DNA from: Halomonas socia
GTDB taxonomy: Bacteria; Pseudomonadota; Gammaproteobacteria; Pseudomonadales; Halomonadaceae
DNA: 64,000 nucleotides
Reading direction: 5' to 3'
Assembly: GCF_010977575.1 (NCBI RefSeq)
Contig: NZ_CP048812.1
Location: 372,001-436,000 of the forward strand
The notes beneath the pieces are model-generated. The model was not told the DNA's origin and ran no database searches. It was given only the letters and a program-made list of their open reading frames with translations. Shown here piece by piece: positions 32,504 to 42,728 of this stretch. Every line of letters begins with the position of its first letter. Positions within the stretch are counted from its first letter, which is position 1. The translations under genes and the position numbers were made by a program.

Positions 32504-34005
32504 TCGCCCAACACCTGCCGATCCTGCCGATACTGCTGCCGATGCTGGCCGCACTGGTGCTGCTCGGCCTGCGCCTCGACGACGCGCGCCAGCGCCTGGT
32601 CAGCATCGCCGCCACCGCCCTGCTGGTCGCGCTTGCCTGCATGCTGCTGCAACTCGCCGGCAGCGACGAGATCCGCCACTATGCGCTGGGCAACTGGCAG
32701 GCGCCATTCGGCATCGCGTTGACCCTCGACCGACTGGCGGCGCTGATGGTACTGCTCACCGCGGTGCTGGCACTGGGCTGCGTGACCTTCGCCTGTGCCG
32801 GTGAAGACGCCCAGGGCAGCCACTTCCATGGCCTCTTCCAACTGCAACTGATGGGGCTCAACGGCGCCTTCCTGACCGGCGACCTGTTCAACCTGTTCGT
32901 ATTCTTCGAGATCCTGCTGCTGGCCTCCTATGCGCTACTGATGCATGGCGGCGGCAAGGCGCGGGTCGCCGCCGGCCTCCACTATGTGGTGCTCAACCTG
33001 ATCGGCTCGGCGCTGTTCCTGGTCGCCCTCGGCGTGCTCTACGGTGCCACCGGCACCCTCAACATGCTCGACATGGGCCAGCGCATGGCAGCGCTTGACG
33101 GCGACCGGGCGGCGCTGGCCACCACCGGCGCGCTGCTGCTGGTGGTAGTGTTCAGCCTCAAGGCCGCGGCGCTGCCGCTGTACTTCTGGCTGCCGCGCAC
33201 CTATGCCGCTGCCCCGGCCCCGGTGGCCGCGCTGTTCGCAATCATGACCAAGGTCGGCGTCTATGCGCTGCTGCGCGTCGAATCGCTGATCTTCGCCGGC
33301 ACACCCGCCAGTGCGCCGGTCCAGACCTGGCTGTGGGTCGCCGGCCTGGCGACCCTGGCGCTGGCCACGCTCGGCGCGCTGGGCGCCCGCGACCTGCGCA
33401 TGCTGGTCGCCTACCTGGTGCTGGTCTCGGTGGGAGCCCTGCTGGCGGCCGTCGGCATGGGCCAGCGCGCCAGCGACGCGGCGCTGCTCTATTACCTGGT
33501 GCACTCGACGCTGGTCGCCGCCGCGCTGTTCCTGATCGCCGAACTGGTCGACCGCCAGCGTGGCCAGGCCGGCACACGGCTGGTATGCGGCCGGCGCCTG
33601 AACCAGCAGCGCCTGCTCGGCGGGCTATTCATGGTCGCCGCCATCGGCATGGTCGGCCTGCCGCCGCTGTCCGGCGCGCTAGGCAAGCTGTGGCTGCTGC
33701 AGGCGGCGGGGAGCGAGCAGGGCCTGTGGCTATGGGCGCTACTGCTGCTGGCCACGCTGGCCGCGCTAATCGCGCTGTCACGGGCCGGCTCGGTGCTATT
33801 CTGGGCCAGCCACAAGGGCAAGCCGGGCAACCAGCGGGTACGAGCCGGGCAGCTCATCGGCGTACTGTGGCTGCTCGCCGGCCTACCGCTACTGACGCTC
33901 TTCGCCGGCCCGATCAGCGGCTACGCCGAGGCCACCGCCGCCCAGCTGGCGCTCAGCGAGGTCGTCTCGACACCACCGACCACCGGCGCGGGAGTACGAC
34001 CATGA
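32500..34005 (+). CDS. mrpD: Mrp antiporter subunit D (operon 2)
   Basis: A 501-residue NuoN/M-like subunit. Glu is in LFVFFEILLLASYALLMHG (about 137) and Lys in VFSLKAAALPLYFWLPRTY (about 220). GNWQAPFGIALTLDRLAAL matches the first mrpD's amino half. Overlaps of 4 bases with both neighbours indicate strict translational coupling. Confidence 0.92.
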   Translation: MIAQHLPILPILLPMLAALVLLGLRLDDARQRLVSIAATALLVALACMLLQLAGSDEIRHYALGNWQAPFGIALTLDRLAALMVLLTAVLALGCVTFACAGEDAQGSHFHGLFQLQLMGLNGAFLTGDLFNLFVFFEILLLASYALLMHGGGKARVAAGLHYVVLNLIGSALFLVALGVLYGATGTLNMLDMGQRMAALDGDRAALATTGALLLVVVFSLKAAALPLYFWLPRTYAAAPAPVAALFAIMTKVGVYALLRVESLIFAGTPASAPVQTWLWVAGLATLALATLGALGARDLRMLVAYLVLVSVGALLAAVGMGQRASDAALLYYLVHSTLVAAALFLIAELVDRQRGQAGTRLVCGRRLNQQRLLGGLFMVAAIGMVGLPPLSGALGKLWLLQAAGSEQGLWLWALLLLATLAALIALSRAGSVLFWASHKGKPGNQRVRAGQLIGVLWLLAGLPLLTLFAGPISGYAEATAAQLALSEVVSTPPTTGAGVRP

Positions 34006-34499
34006 GATCGCTGGGCAGACTGCTGCCGACGCCTACCCTGTCGCTGGTGCTGCTGGTGGTGTGGCTGCTGCTGGGGCGTAGCCTATCCCCCGGCCAGCTG
34101 CTGCTGGGCGCTGGGCTTGCCGTGGGGATACCGCTGCTGATAGGGCGCCTGTGGGAGCCGCTGCCGCGGGTGCGCAAACCCTGGACGCTGTGCCGCTTCG
34201 TGGGCCGCGTGCTGTGGGACATCCTCAAGGCCAACCTCGAGGTCAGCTACCTGATTCTCAAGCCCGGACGCGCACCGCGGCCAGGCTTCGTCGAGTACCC
34301 GCTGCTGGTGCGCGAGCCGCTGACCGTCACCCTGCTGGCCAACACCATCACCCTGACCCCGGGCACAGTGTCGACCAATATTCGCCTCGACCGCTCGTCG
34401 CTGCTGATCCACGTGCTCGACCTCGACGACGAGCAGGCGTTGGTCGAGGAGATTCGCAGCCGCTATGAGCGGCCGCTCAAGGAGATCTTCGAATGCTAG
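34002..34499 (+). CDS. mrpE: Mrp antiporter subunit E (operon 2)
   Basis: A 165-residue protein in a frame starting at ATG 34002, which overlaps the mrpD stop by 4 bases. Two N-terminal helices are followed by the family blocks VLWDILKANLEVSYLILKPG and LLANTITLTPGTVSTNI. The C-terminal end (YERPLKEIFEC) overlaps the mrpF start by 7 bases. Confidence 0.9.
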   Translation: MRSLGRLLPTPTLSLVLLVVWLLLGRSLSPGQLLLGAGLAVGIPLLIGRLWEPLPRVRKPWTLCRFVGRVLWDILKANLEVSYLILKPGRAPRPGFVEYPLLVREPLTVTLLANTITLTPGTVSTNIRLDRSSLLIHVLDLDDEQALVEEIRSRYERPLKEIFEC

Positions 34500-34762
34500 A
34501 TACCGCACTGTGGATCAGCCTGGTGCTGATCGTTGCCGCCCTGGCGATGAACGTGGTTCGCCTGGCCCGCGGGCCCGACATTCCCGACCGGCTGCTGGCC
34601 CTCGATACCATGTACGTCAACTGCATCGCGCTGATCGTGCTGCTGGGGCTATGGCTCAACACCAAGGTCTACTTCGAGGCGGCGATCCTGATCGCCATGC
34701 TCGGCTTCGTCAGCACCATGGCAATCTGCCGCTACCTGTTGCGCGGCGACATCATCGAATAG
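34493..34762 (+). CDS. mrpF: Mrp antiporter subunit F (operon 2)
   Basis: An 89-residue, three-helix protein with the MrpF signature RLARGPDIPDRLLALDTMY and a C-terminal AAILIAMLGFVSTMAICRYL. Normal family length. The final helix is followed by LRGDIIE, as in group 2 systems. Confidence 0.92.
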   Translation: MLDTALWISLVLIVAALAMNVVRLARGPDIPDRLLALDTMYVNCIALIVLLGLWLNTKVYFEAAILIAMLGFVSTMAICRYLLRGDIIE

Positions 34763-34773
34763 GGGGCCATGGC

Positions 34774-35208
34774 ATGGCGTTCTACGTATTTCTCGAATGG
34801 CTGATCGGCCTGCTGCTGATCGCTGGCGGGCTGTTCGCCTTCGTCGGCTCGCTGGGCATGCTGCAGTTCAAGGACTTCTTCATGCGCCTGCACGGGCCGA
34901 CCAAGGGCACTACCCTGGGCATCGGCTGCATCCTGATGGCGTCGATGGTCTATTTCAGCGTGGTACAGCCGGGCCTCCACGTGCAGGAGCTGCTGATCAC
35001 CCTGTTTCTGTTCATCACCGCGCCGGTGACCGGCCATATGCTGGCCAAGACCGGCCTGCACATGCACCTGCGCTATACCCGCGATACCCGCGGCTCGCCC
35101 CCCGAGCTACGCGACGAGGACGTCGGCCAGGGCCGGGTGGCACGCCCGCCGCGGCCGCGCCGCCCGGCCAGCGAGGGGCAGAAGCGCCGCTGGCGCCTGC
35201 GCCGTTAG
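34774..35208 (+). CDS. mrpG: Mrp antiporter subunit G (operon 2)
   Basis: A 144-residue protein. ATG 34774 is chosen because AGGGGG lies 7 bases upstream and the hydrophobic MAFYVFLEWLIGLLLIAGG follows. The MrpG motif is LGMLQFKDFFMRLHGPTKGT. The tail is unusually basic and disordered-looking (PPRPRRPASEGQKRRWRLRR), unlike the more acidic tail of the operon 1 paralog. It ends 6 bases from the convergent hemH stop. Confidence 0.9.
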   Translation: MAFYVFLEWLIGLLLIAGGLFAFVGSLGMLQFKDFFMRLHGPTKGTTLGIGCILMASMVYFSVVQPGLHVQELLITLFLFITAPVTGHMLAKTGLHMHLRYTRDTRGSPPELRDEDVGQGRVARPPRPRRPASEGQKRRWRLRR

Positions 35209-35214
35209 AGGAAC

Positions 35215-36288
35215 TTAGATCCACCCCCCCAGCTCATTGATGGCCACCTGCGCCAGCGCCTCGATATGGTCGTCGCGGTCGTTTAGACAGGGCACGTAGG
35301 TGAAGTGCTCGCCACCGGCCTCGAGGAAGCTGTCCCTGATCTCCTCGTTGATCTCCTCGAGGGTCTCCACGCAGTCGGAGGCGAAGGCCGGCGAGACCAC
35401 CGCGATATGCTTGTGGCCCTGGCGCGCCAGCTCGGCGACGTGATCGACGGTCTGCGGGCCAACCCACTCTTCGGGTCCGAACTGCGACTGGAAGGCGGTG
35501 ACGATCTGGCTGTCGTCCCAGCCCAGCCGCTCCTTGAGCAGCCGTGTGGTCTTCTGGCACTGGCAGTGGTAGGGGTCGCCCTCCATCAGGTAGCGCTTGG
35601 GCACGCCATGATAGGATGCCACCAGGATATCCGGGCGTGACTCAGCGGCGGCATAGGTTTCGTTGACCGAGGCCGCCAGGGCGTCGAGATAGGCCGGGTG
35701 TTCGAAGTAGGCCGGCACGGTACGAATCGCCGGCTGCCACTTGAGCTTCATCAGGGTGCGGAAGGCCTGGTCGTTGGCGGTGGCGGTGGTCGGCGAGGCG
35801 TACTGCGGGTAGAGCGGGAAGAACAGGAGCTTCTCGCAGCCCTGGGCCTGCAGCTGGCGCAGCACGCTATCGGTGGAGGGGTTGCCATAGCGCATGCAGA
35901 AATCCACCACCACCTTGTCGCCCAGCGCCGCTTCGAGGCGGGCGCTGAGCTTGGCGGTCTGGTCGCGGGTGATGGTCAGCAGCGGGCTCTCGTTGTTCTC
36001 TTCGTTCCAGATGCTGCGGTAGGCCTTGCCGGAGCTGAACGGACGCTTGGTCAGGATGATGCCTTGCAGCAGCGGCTGCCACTTCCAGGAGGCGTAGTCG
36101 ACGACCCGCTTGTCGGACAGAAACTCATTGAGATAGCGGCGCATCGACCAGTAGTCGGTGGCGTCGGGGGTGCCCAGGTTGGCAATCACCACGCCGATCT
36201 TGGCGCGGGCAACCGGCGGATGGTCGGGGCCGGCATTGGCCAGCCGGCCCTGGCCTGGCTGGTCGAGTTCCACATCACTTGCTGACAT
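35215..36288 (-). CDS. hemH: Ferrochelatase
   Basis: A 357-residue ferrochelatase that inserts Fe2+ into protoporphyrin IX, the last step of heme synthesis. Motifs: VVIANLGTPDATDYWSMRRY at the N-terminus, the active-site segment ILVASYHGVPKRYL with its His, a Cys pair region PYHCQCQKTTRLLKE, and SPAFASDCVETLEEI. Start 36288 (MSASDVELDQ) is chosen over an earlier in-frame ATG because AAGGA lies 9 bases upstream. The stop is 6 bases from the convergent mrpG stop. Confidence 0.95.
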   Translation of the reverse strand: MSASDVELDQPGQGRLANAGPDHPPVARAKIGVVIANLGTPDATDYWSMRRYLNEFLSDKRVVDYASWKWQPLLQGIILTKRPFSSGKAYRSIWNEENNESPLLTITRDQTAKLSARLEAALGDKVVVDFCMRYGNPSTDSVLRQLQAQGCEKLLFFPLYPQYASPTTATANDQAFRTLMKLKWQPAIRTVPAYFEHPAYLDALAASVNETYAAAESRPDILVASYHGVPKRYLMEGDPYHCQCQKTTRLLKERLGWDDSQIVTAFQSQFGPEEWVGPQTVDHVAELARQGHKHIAVVSPAFASDCVETLEEINEEIRDSFLEAGGEHFTYVPCLNDRDDHIEALAQVAINELGGWI

Positions 36289-36438
36289 GCATTGGCATCC
36301 TTGTTGGGTAGGCGGGTTAGCGCAACCGCAATACCCCTGAATTGGCTCGATATCGTGCAGCGATTCTAGCATCCGGCTTGTCGCCGAGGAGAATCGGGTT
36401 ATACTATCAGCATTATTTGTATAACTTCAGGTCAACCC

Positions 36439-36735
36439 ATGTCCAAGCCTCTTTTGCTGATGCTCGGCGATCAGCTCAGCCACGACCTCGAGATCCTGCG
36501 CGATGCCCCAGCCAACGCCGTGGTGGCGCTGTGCGAGGTCGAGGACGAAGGCCGCTACGTCCCTCACCATCCGCAGAAGATCTGCCATGATGCTGGCGGC
36601 GATGCGCCACTTCGCCGAGGAGCTGCGCCAGCGCGGCATGAGCGTGCACTACAGTCGACTCGACGACGCTGATAACGCCCACGGACTGATCGCCGAGGCG
36701 CAGCGTGTCGCCGAACGCCATGATCAGCGGCCTAC
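36439..36735 (+). pseudogene. Cryptochrome/photolyase-family remnant, frameshifted and truncated
   Basis: The first frame gives MSKPLLLMLGDQLSHDLEIL and VEDEGRYVPHHPQKI, the N-terminus of the iron-sulfur photolyase-related family. One extra base near 36585 shifts the rest (MLAAMRHFAEELRQRGMSVH, SRLDDADNAHGLIAEAQRVA) into the next frame. Homology stops after about 95 residues; the family runs to about 500. The following 110 bases look like the tail of another gene. A deletion relic, not a functional repair enzyme. Confidence 0.75.
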
Positions 36736-36836
36736 CGGGGTTGGCAGGCGGGTTGGACGCGGGGTATCGCTGGTTCACGCTCCGTCGGGTGCGGCTGGGG
36801 CGCTGGTGGCAGGCGCGGCGCAAGGGCCGCTGAAGA
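36720..36836 (+). pseudogene. Possible tail of an unidentified gene joined to the photolyase remnant
   Basis: A 38-codon frame beginning MISGLPGLAGGLDAGYRWF and continuing RRVRLGRWWQARRKGR to a stop. The aromatic and basic composition is like the C-terminus of small DCC/DUF393-type or membrane-associated proteins, but I cannot identify it. The join with the photolyase relic looks like the endpoint of a deletion. Confidence 0.25.
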
Positions 36837-36842
36837 AGCGGC

Positions 36843-37145
36843 CTAGAAGACCAGCGGCATGCGCGACGACAGCGGGTCATGATAGTGGGCATCGCGACCG
36901 ATCATCTCGTCGTGGGCCACGTACTGCACCAAGTAGGCGCGATGAATGCCGGCGCGCTTGAGTTCGAGGTAGATATCGTCGAGGGCGCGGAACATCACCG
37001 GCTTGCCGCGCCGACACAGCATATGGCGCTGCCCTTCCACGTCTTCCAGCTCCAGCTGATAGTAGCGGCTGCCGGCGTGGCTGATGACGCGAATCTCGAA
37101 ATTGTCGTGGTCGGCCACGAAGGCTTTGAGATGATCGAATTCCAT
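36843..37145 (-). CDS. Conserved hypothetical protein, DUF6482-like
   Basis: A 100-residue soluble protein without signal or membrane segments, starting MEFDHLKAFVADHDNF. The C-terminal part, AYLVQYVAHDEMIGRD, resembles DUF6482 proteins of Pseudomonas and Halomonas, which end in a conserved VQxxxHDEM segment. Function unknown. It is monocistronic, convergent with the photolyase remnant. Confidence 0.65.
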   Translation of the reverse strand: MEFDHLKAFVADHDNFEIRVISHAGSRYYQLELEDVEGQRHMLCRRGKPVMFRALDDIYLELKRAGIHRAYLVQYVAHDEMIGRDAHYHDPLSSRMPLVF

Positions 37146-37294
37146 GGATCCAGCTCCCGAAACATGACGACGAATGGTAGGTAAATAGGGGTGAGCATGG
37201 CGCCACCCGATGACAACGTCGTGTCCCTACAGCGACAGATTTGTGACCCTGTCCAAGTCGTCAAGTTCCAGGCGCAAGCCCGCTTTCTACGCGC

Positions 37295-37588
37295 TTACTG
37301 ATAGTCGGCAGGATCGATCGCCTTGCCCAGTGAGTTGCGGTCGACCCAGTTGCCAGCCTTGGTCTCCTTGTAGCGGAACACCACCCGGTCGCCGACCTTG
37401 ACCGGCACCTCGGAGTCCTCGGTCTGGTAGCTATAGGTCACGCCGTCGACCACCAGCCGGTAGCGGTAGAGGTCGGGCATGCCCAACCACTCCTTGAACG
37501 GGCCTTCGCGCTCGAGCTCCTGAAGCTCGCCGCGCCCCTCCAGCTTGGGAATGCGCTTGCGGTTACCGCGTCGAAATCCGCCTGCCAT
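37295..37588 (-). CDS. Conserved hypothetical protein, small basic
   Basis: A 97-residue protein with a basic N-terminus (MAGGFRRGNRKRIPKLEGRG). A beta-rich core follows (YRYRLVVDGVTYSYQTEDSE, VPVKVGDRVVFRYKE), compatible with a small OB- or SH3-like barrel. I do not recognise a named family. A plausible GGAGG ribosome binding site lies 6 bases upstream of the ATG. It lies just downstream of dnaB in the same direction, separated by 73 bases. Confidence 0.6.
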   Translation of the reverse strand: MAGGFRRGNRKRIPKLEGRGELQELEREGPFKEWLGMPDLYRYRLVVDGVTYSYQTEDSEVPVKVGDRVVFRYKETKAGNWVDRNSLGKAIDPADYQ

Positions 37589-37661
37589 GAGGCCTCCTGA
37601 TTGCGGGTTGCGTGGGGCTCGGCATTATACGGGCTGGGCGCCGCGGCTCAAGGCCGCCGCC

Positions 37662-39050
37662 CTATTCACCGAAGTGCTGACCATAGCTATCCGGGGCCAG
37701 ATCCTCGAAGCGCGTGTACTTGCCGATGAACGCCATGTGCACCGTGCCGATGGGCCCGTTACGCTGCTTGCCGATGATCAGCTCGGCGAGTCCCTGATTG
37801 TCGGGATTGTCCGGATTATAGACCTCGTCGCGATAGACGAAGGCGATCACGTCGGCGTCCTGCTCGATGGCGCCCGACTCGCGCAGGTCCGACATCACCG
37901 GGCGCTTGTTGGGGCGCTGCTCCAGCGAGCGGTTGAGCTGCGACAGCGACACCACCGGACAGCCGAACTCCTTGGCCAACCCCTTGAGCGAGCGCGAGAT
38001 CTCGGAGATCTCGCCGGTGCGATTCTCGGAGAAGCCGGGAATCTGCATCAGCTGAAGATAGTCGATCATGATCAGGCCGATATTGCCGTGCTCGCGAACG
38101 ATGCGCCGCACCCGCGAGCGCATCTCGTTGGGCGACAGCGCCGCGGTGTCGTCGATGAACAGCTGTTTGTCCTTGAGCAGGTTGACCGCCGAGGTCAGCC
38201 GCGGCCAGTCCTCGTCCTCGAGCTGGCCGGTACGCACCCGGGTCTGGTCGATGCGCCCCAGCGACGACAGCATGCGCAGCATCAGCGATTCGGCGGGCAT
38301 CTCCATGGAGAACACCACCACCGGCTTGTCGCTGGAGATCACCGCATGCTCGACCAGGTTCATGGCGAAGGTGGTCTTGCCCATTGAGGGCCTTCCGGCA
38401 ATGATCACCAAGTCGGAAGGCTGCAGCCCCGAGGTCATGTCGTCGAGATCGCGAAAGCCGGTCGACAGCCCGCTCATCTCGCCCTGCATGTTGAACAGCT
38501 CGTCGATGCGGTCCACCGCCTTGGCCAGCAGCTCGCTCATGCCGATCGGGCCGCCCGACTTGGGCCGCTCCTCGCTGATCTGGAACACCAGCCGCTCAGC
38601 CTCGTTGACCAGCTCGTCGGCGGGCCGCCCCTGGGGCGCGAAGGCGCTCTCGGCGACCTGGTTGGCGGCCTGGATCAGTTTCCTGAGCGTGGCCCGCTCG
38701 CGGACGATATCGGCGTAGGCGCGAATATTGCTGGCCGAAGGCGTATTGCGCGCCAGCTCGGCAAGGTAGGCCAGCCCGCCCACGGTATCCAGCTGGTCGC
38801 GGTTCTCGAGCGCCTCGGACAGGGTCACCACGTCCAGCGGGTGGGCCCCCTCGGCCAGGCCCTGCATGGCGTTGAACACCAGCCGATGCTCGTAGCGGTA
38901 GAAGTCTCCCCCCACCAGCCGCTCGGAGACGGTGTCCCAGGCCTGGTTGTCGAGCATCAGCCCGCCCAGCACCGACTGTTCGGCTTCCAGCGAATGGGGC
39001 GGCACCTTGAGCGCGGCGGTTTCCTTATCGGTCTCTACGATGTCGTTCAT
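37662..39050 (-). CDS. dnaB: Replicative DNA helicase DnaB
   Basis: A 462-residue hexameric replicative helicase. The N-terminal primase-interaction domain (residues about 15-120: PPHSLEAEQSVLGGLMLDN) is followed by the RecA-like motor with Walker A in IIAGRPSMGKTTFAMN (about 219), Walker B in GLIMIDYLQLM, and the Arg-finger region near SLSQLNRSLEQRPNKRPVMS. No intein is seen. In most gammaproteobacteria it directly follows rplI; here 5.8 kb separates them. Confidence 0.97.
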   Translation of the reverse strand: MNDIVETDKETAALKVPPHSLEAEQSVLGGLMLDNQAWDTVSERLVGGDFYRYEHRLVFNAMQGLAEGAHPLDVVTLSEALENRDQLDTVGGLAYLAELARNTPSASNIRAYADIVRERATLRKLIQAANQVAESAFAPQGRPADELVNEAERLVFQISEERPKSGGPIGMSELLAKAVDRIDELFNMQGEMSGLSTGFRDLDDMTSGLQPSDLVIIAGRPSMGKTTFAMNLVEHAVISSDKPVVVFSMEMPAESLMLRMLSSLGRIDQTRVRTGQLEDEDWPRLTSAVNLLKDKQLFIDDTAALSPNEMRSRVRRIVREHGNIGLIMIDYLQLMQIPGFSENRTGEISEISRSLKGLAKEFGCPVVSLSQLNRSLEQRPNKRPVMSDLRESGAIEQDADVIAFVYRDEVYNPDNPDNQGLAELIIGKQRNGPIGTVHMAFIGKYTRFEDLAPDSYGQHFGE

Positions 39051-39154
39051 GACGCTTCACGGCCTGAGGGAAGTCGGGACGGCTGGCGCGCCAGTGCTCG
39101 CGCCCAACCAAGGCGCATTCTACCCCAACCCAGGCGGACACTCCGAGCCGAATA

Positions 39155-39181
39155 CGAAAATCCCCACGCCGAGGCGTGGGG
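39155..39181 (-). terminator. Terminator after the LamB-type porin gene
   Basis: Stem CCCCACGCC/GGCGTGGGG at 39162-39181 (effectively 8 bp with a 4-base loop), followed on the minus strand by ATTTTCGT. It lies 33 bases past the porin stop and upstream of dnaB. Confidence 0.7.
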
Positions 39182-39213
39182 CAAAGGATCGAAACAGCAT
39201 GCCAGGCGTGCGA

Positions 39214-40781
<1,568 letters not shown>

Positions 40782-40912
40782 CCCAGGCCTGAAACCAGGC
40801 CGCAAAGCAGCTGCAAGGCTGGCGTGCAATGCTCTACCGGGGTGTCGCCAGACCATTCGCGACGCCGTCCGCTCACCGCCACTCAGGGCATGCAAGAGTG
40901 GCTTGCAAGCAA

Positions 40913-40928
40913 ACTTAATCGTTTAAGC
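40913..40928. promoter_or_regulatory. LacI/GalR-type operator, distal copy
   Basis: ACTTAATCGTTTAAGC, matching the proximal site in 14 of 16 bases; centres are 147 bp apart, a distance compatible with DNA looping. No LacI-family gene is in the window. Confidence 0.7.
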
Positions 40929-41030
40929 CCATCACTGCAAAAAGCAATATGTAATATTACTACCAATGTCTAAGCGGTAGACGTGGGCCTCTAGCTGGCA
41001 GCAGACATGGATCAGGCAGCCCTGCCACCA

Positions 41031-41066
41031 GGCCTCGCTCAACCGCAGCGACGGTTCAGCGAGGCC
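41031..41066 (-). terminator. Long hairpin after the dgo genes, terminator candidate
   Basis: GGCCTCGCT...AGCGAGGCC outer arms (9 bp) enclose AACCG...CGGTT (5 bp) with one C/C mismatch and a 6-base loop. It starts 64 bases past the dgoA stop. No T run follows, so it may act as a stabiliser or Rho-assisted terminator separating dgo from the porin. Confidence 0.55.
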
Positions 41067-41129
41067 GCTGACCCTGGGGCGATTGTCGGCTTCGAGGTAA
41101 CGGTAGTGTTCGAGCGGGGTCGCAGCGAC

Positions 41130-41735
41130 TCAAGTCGTGCTGGCCTGCCAGGCCGCCACCAGGCGGCGGGCCTGTTCCCTCACCTGGTCCGCCTCCTGCC
41201 CCGGCCGGTAGAGCGCGCTACCCAGTCCCGCGCCGTCGACACCGGCGGCGCGCCAGGCGGCGAAGTTGTCGACGCCGATACCGCCCACCGCGTAGAGCCG
41301 GGTGCCGGCGGGCAGCACCGCGCGCAGCGCCTGCATGCCAGCGATACCCGCCTGCACCGCGGGGAACAGCTTGAGCCCGCTGGCGCCGGCGTCGAGGGCG
41401 TCGAAGGCCTCGCTGGGCGTGACCACCCCCGGCCAGCTGGCCATCTCCATGTGTCGGGTCGCCGCGATCACCGCCGGGCGGCAGTTGGGCGAGACCACCA
41501 ACTGCCCGCCGGCGGCGTGCACCTCGCGGACCTGGGCGGGGCTCAGCACGGTGCCCGCACCGACCAGCGCACGCTCGCCCAGCGCCTCGCGCAGCCGCGC
41601 GATGCTGTCGAGCGGCTGGGGCGAATTGAGCGGCACCTCGAGGGTAGTGATCCCGGCGGCGAGTGCCGCCTCGCCTACCGCCACCGCTTGCTCGGGGGTG
41701 ACGCCGCGCAGGATACCGATCAGGGGCAGTGTCAT
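41130..41735 (-). CDS. dgoA: 2-dehydro-3-deoxy-6-phosphogalactonate aldolase
   Basis: A 201-residue class I aldolase of the KDPG/KDPGal family. N-terminal IGILRGVTPEQAVAVGEAAL carries the Arg, GITTLEVPLNSPQPLDSI holds the catalytic Glu, and the Schiff-base Lys is in ASGLKLFPAVQAG (about 126). LNSPQPLDSI is characteristic of the galactonate (DgoA) branch. It cleaves KDPGal to pyruvate and glyceraldehyde 3-phosphate. Start 41735 (MTLPLIGILRG) is preferred over the upstream in-frame ATG by family length. Last gene of the dgo unit. Confidence 0.9.
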   Translation of the reverse strand: MTLPLIGILRGVTPEQAVAVGEAALAAGITTLEVPLNSPQPLDSIARLREALGERALVGAGTVLSPAQVREVHAAGGQLVVSPNCRPAVIAATRHMEMASWPGVVTPSEAFDALDAGASGLKLFPAVQAGIAGMQALRAVLPAGTRLYAVGGIGVDNFAAWRAAGVDGAGLGSALYRPGQEADQVREQARRLVAAWQASTT

Positions 41736-41768
41736 AGGGCAGTCTCCAGCAAATTCCATGATCAGGTC

Positions 41769-42728
41769 TCAGGCCTGGCGTGACGCCTGGGCCAGGCTCA
41801 GGCCGGCCAGCACGGCGGCCTCGCCGTCCAGACTGCGGCTGGCGTGACCCAGGGCCTCCAGCGCCAAGGCATAGCGCGCGCAAAGGCTAGCGTCACCGAT
41901 CAGCGCGACCGGGGCCTCGGCGTCCAGCTCACTGCCCAGGCCGGCCAGCTCCAGGCCGATGGAGAGCCCCGAGAGCCGCGCGGCCAGGCGGGCACCACGA
42001 GCAGCGCCGCTGGGCAGGTCGCCATCCAGTAGATCGGCGGCACGCAGCCCGAACAGCGCCGTACCATAGTGGCCCGGCGCGCTCAGGCTCTGGCGTACCG
42101 CGGCGACGAAGGCCTCGCGGTCACCGACAGTACTGAGGTCGTCCTTGCCGATCGAGTGCTTGAGTACCGAGTGGCGGGCCAGCAGGCCATACAGCTCGCC
42201 GGTGATGCAGGTAGTGAAACGGGCCACTGCGCCCCGCTCGATGCGTGCCCACTTGGCGTGGGTACCCGGCAGGCAGACCAGCCCCGAGAAGCCGGGCTCG
42301 CGCGCCACCAGGCCGGCCAGCTGGGTCTCCTCGCCGCGCATCACATCGAAGCCCCCCTCGCGGGTTTGGCACAGTCCCGGCAGCAGCAGCACGGCCAGGC
42401 GCGGATCGCAGACCGGCGGGCTCACTGCGCCACGCTGCAGAGCGTCCAGGCGTGCCGGCAGCGGCAGGTAGGCGGCCTCGCGCCAGCCCTGGCGGGCACC
42501 GGCCATGCCGCACACCAGCACCGCGACGCGCCCGCTGTCGGGCAGCCAGCCGCCAATCACGTCGAGCAGTGCCGCTTCGTAATCGCCGGGAGTGAGCGAC
42601 AGCATGCCCTGCGGGCTGGCGGCCGGGGCCAGCACCTCACCTTGGGCATCCAGGGCCCAGGCGCGCAGGTTGCTGGAGCCCCAGTCGACGGCGATCCAGT
42701 TGAGGCGTTCTGCCACCGCGCTCACCAT
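41769..42728 (-). CDS. dgoK: 2-dehydro-3-deoxygalactonokinase
   Basis: A 319-residue sugar kinase. The N-terminal phosphate loop is [16 protein letters not shown]; further motifs are [34 protein letters not shown] and [13 protein letters not shown]. It phosphorylates 2-keto-3-deoxygalactonate using ATP. The start at 42728 overlaps the dgoD stop by 7 bases (ATGGTGA), indicating coupling. Flanking dgoA and dgoD confirm the assignment. Confidence 0.92.
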   Translation of the reverse strand: MVSAVAERLNWIAVDWGSSNLRAWALDAQGEVLAPAASPQGMLSLTPGDYEAALLDVIGGWLPDSGRVAVLVCGMAGARQGWREAAYLPLPARLDALQRGAVSPPVCDPRLAVLLLPGLCQTREGGFDVMRGEETQLAGLVAREPGFSGLVCLPGTHAKWARIERGAVARFTTCITGELYGLLARHSVLKHSIGKDDLSTVGDREAFVAAVRQSLSAPGHYGTALFGLRAADLLDGDLPSGAARGARLAARLSGLSIGLELAGLGSELDAEAPVALIGDASLCARYALALEALGHASRSLDGEAAVLAGLSLAQASRQA

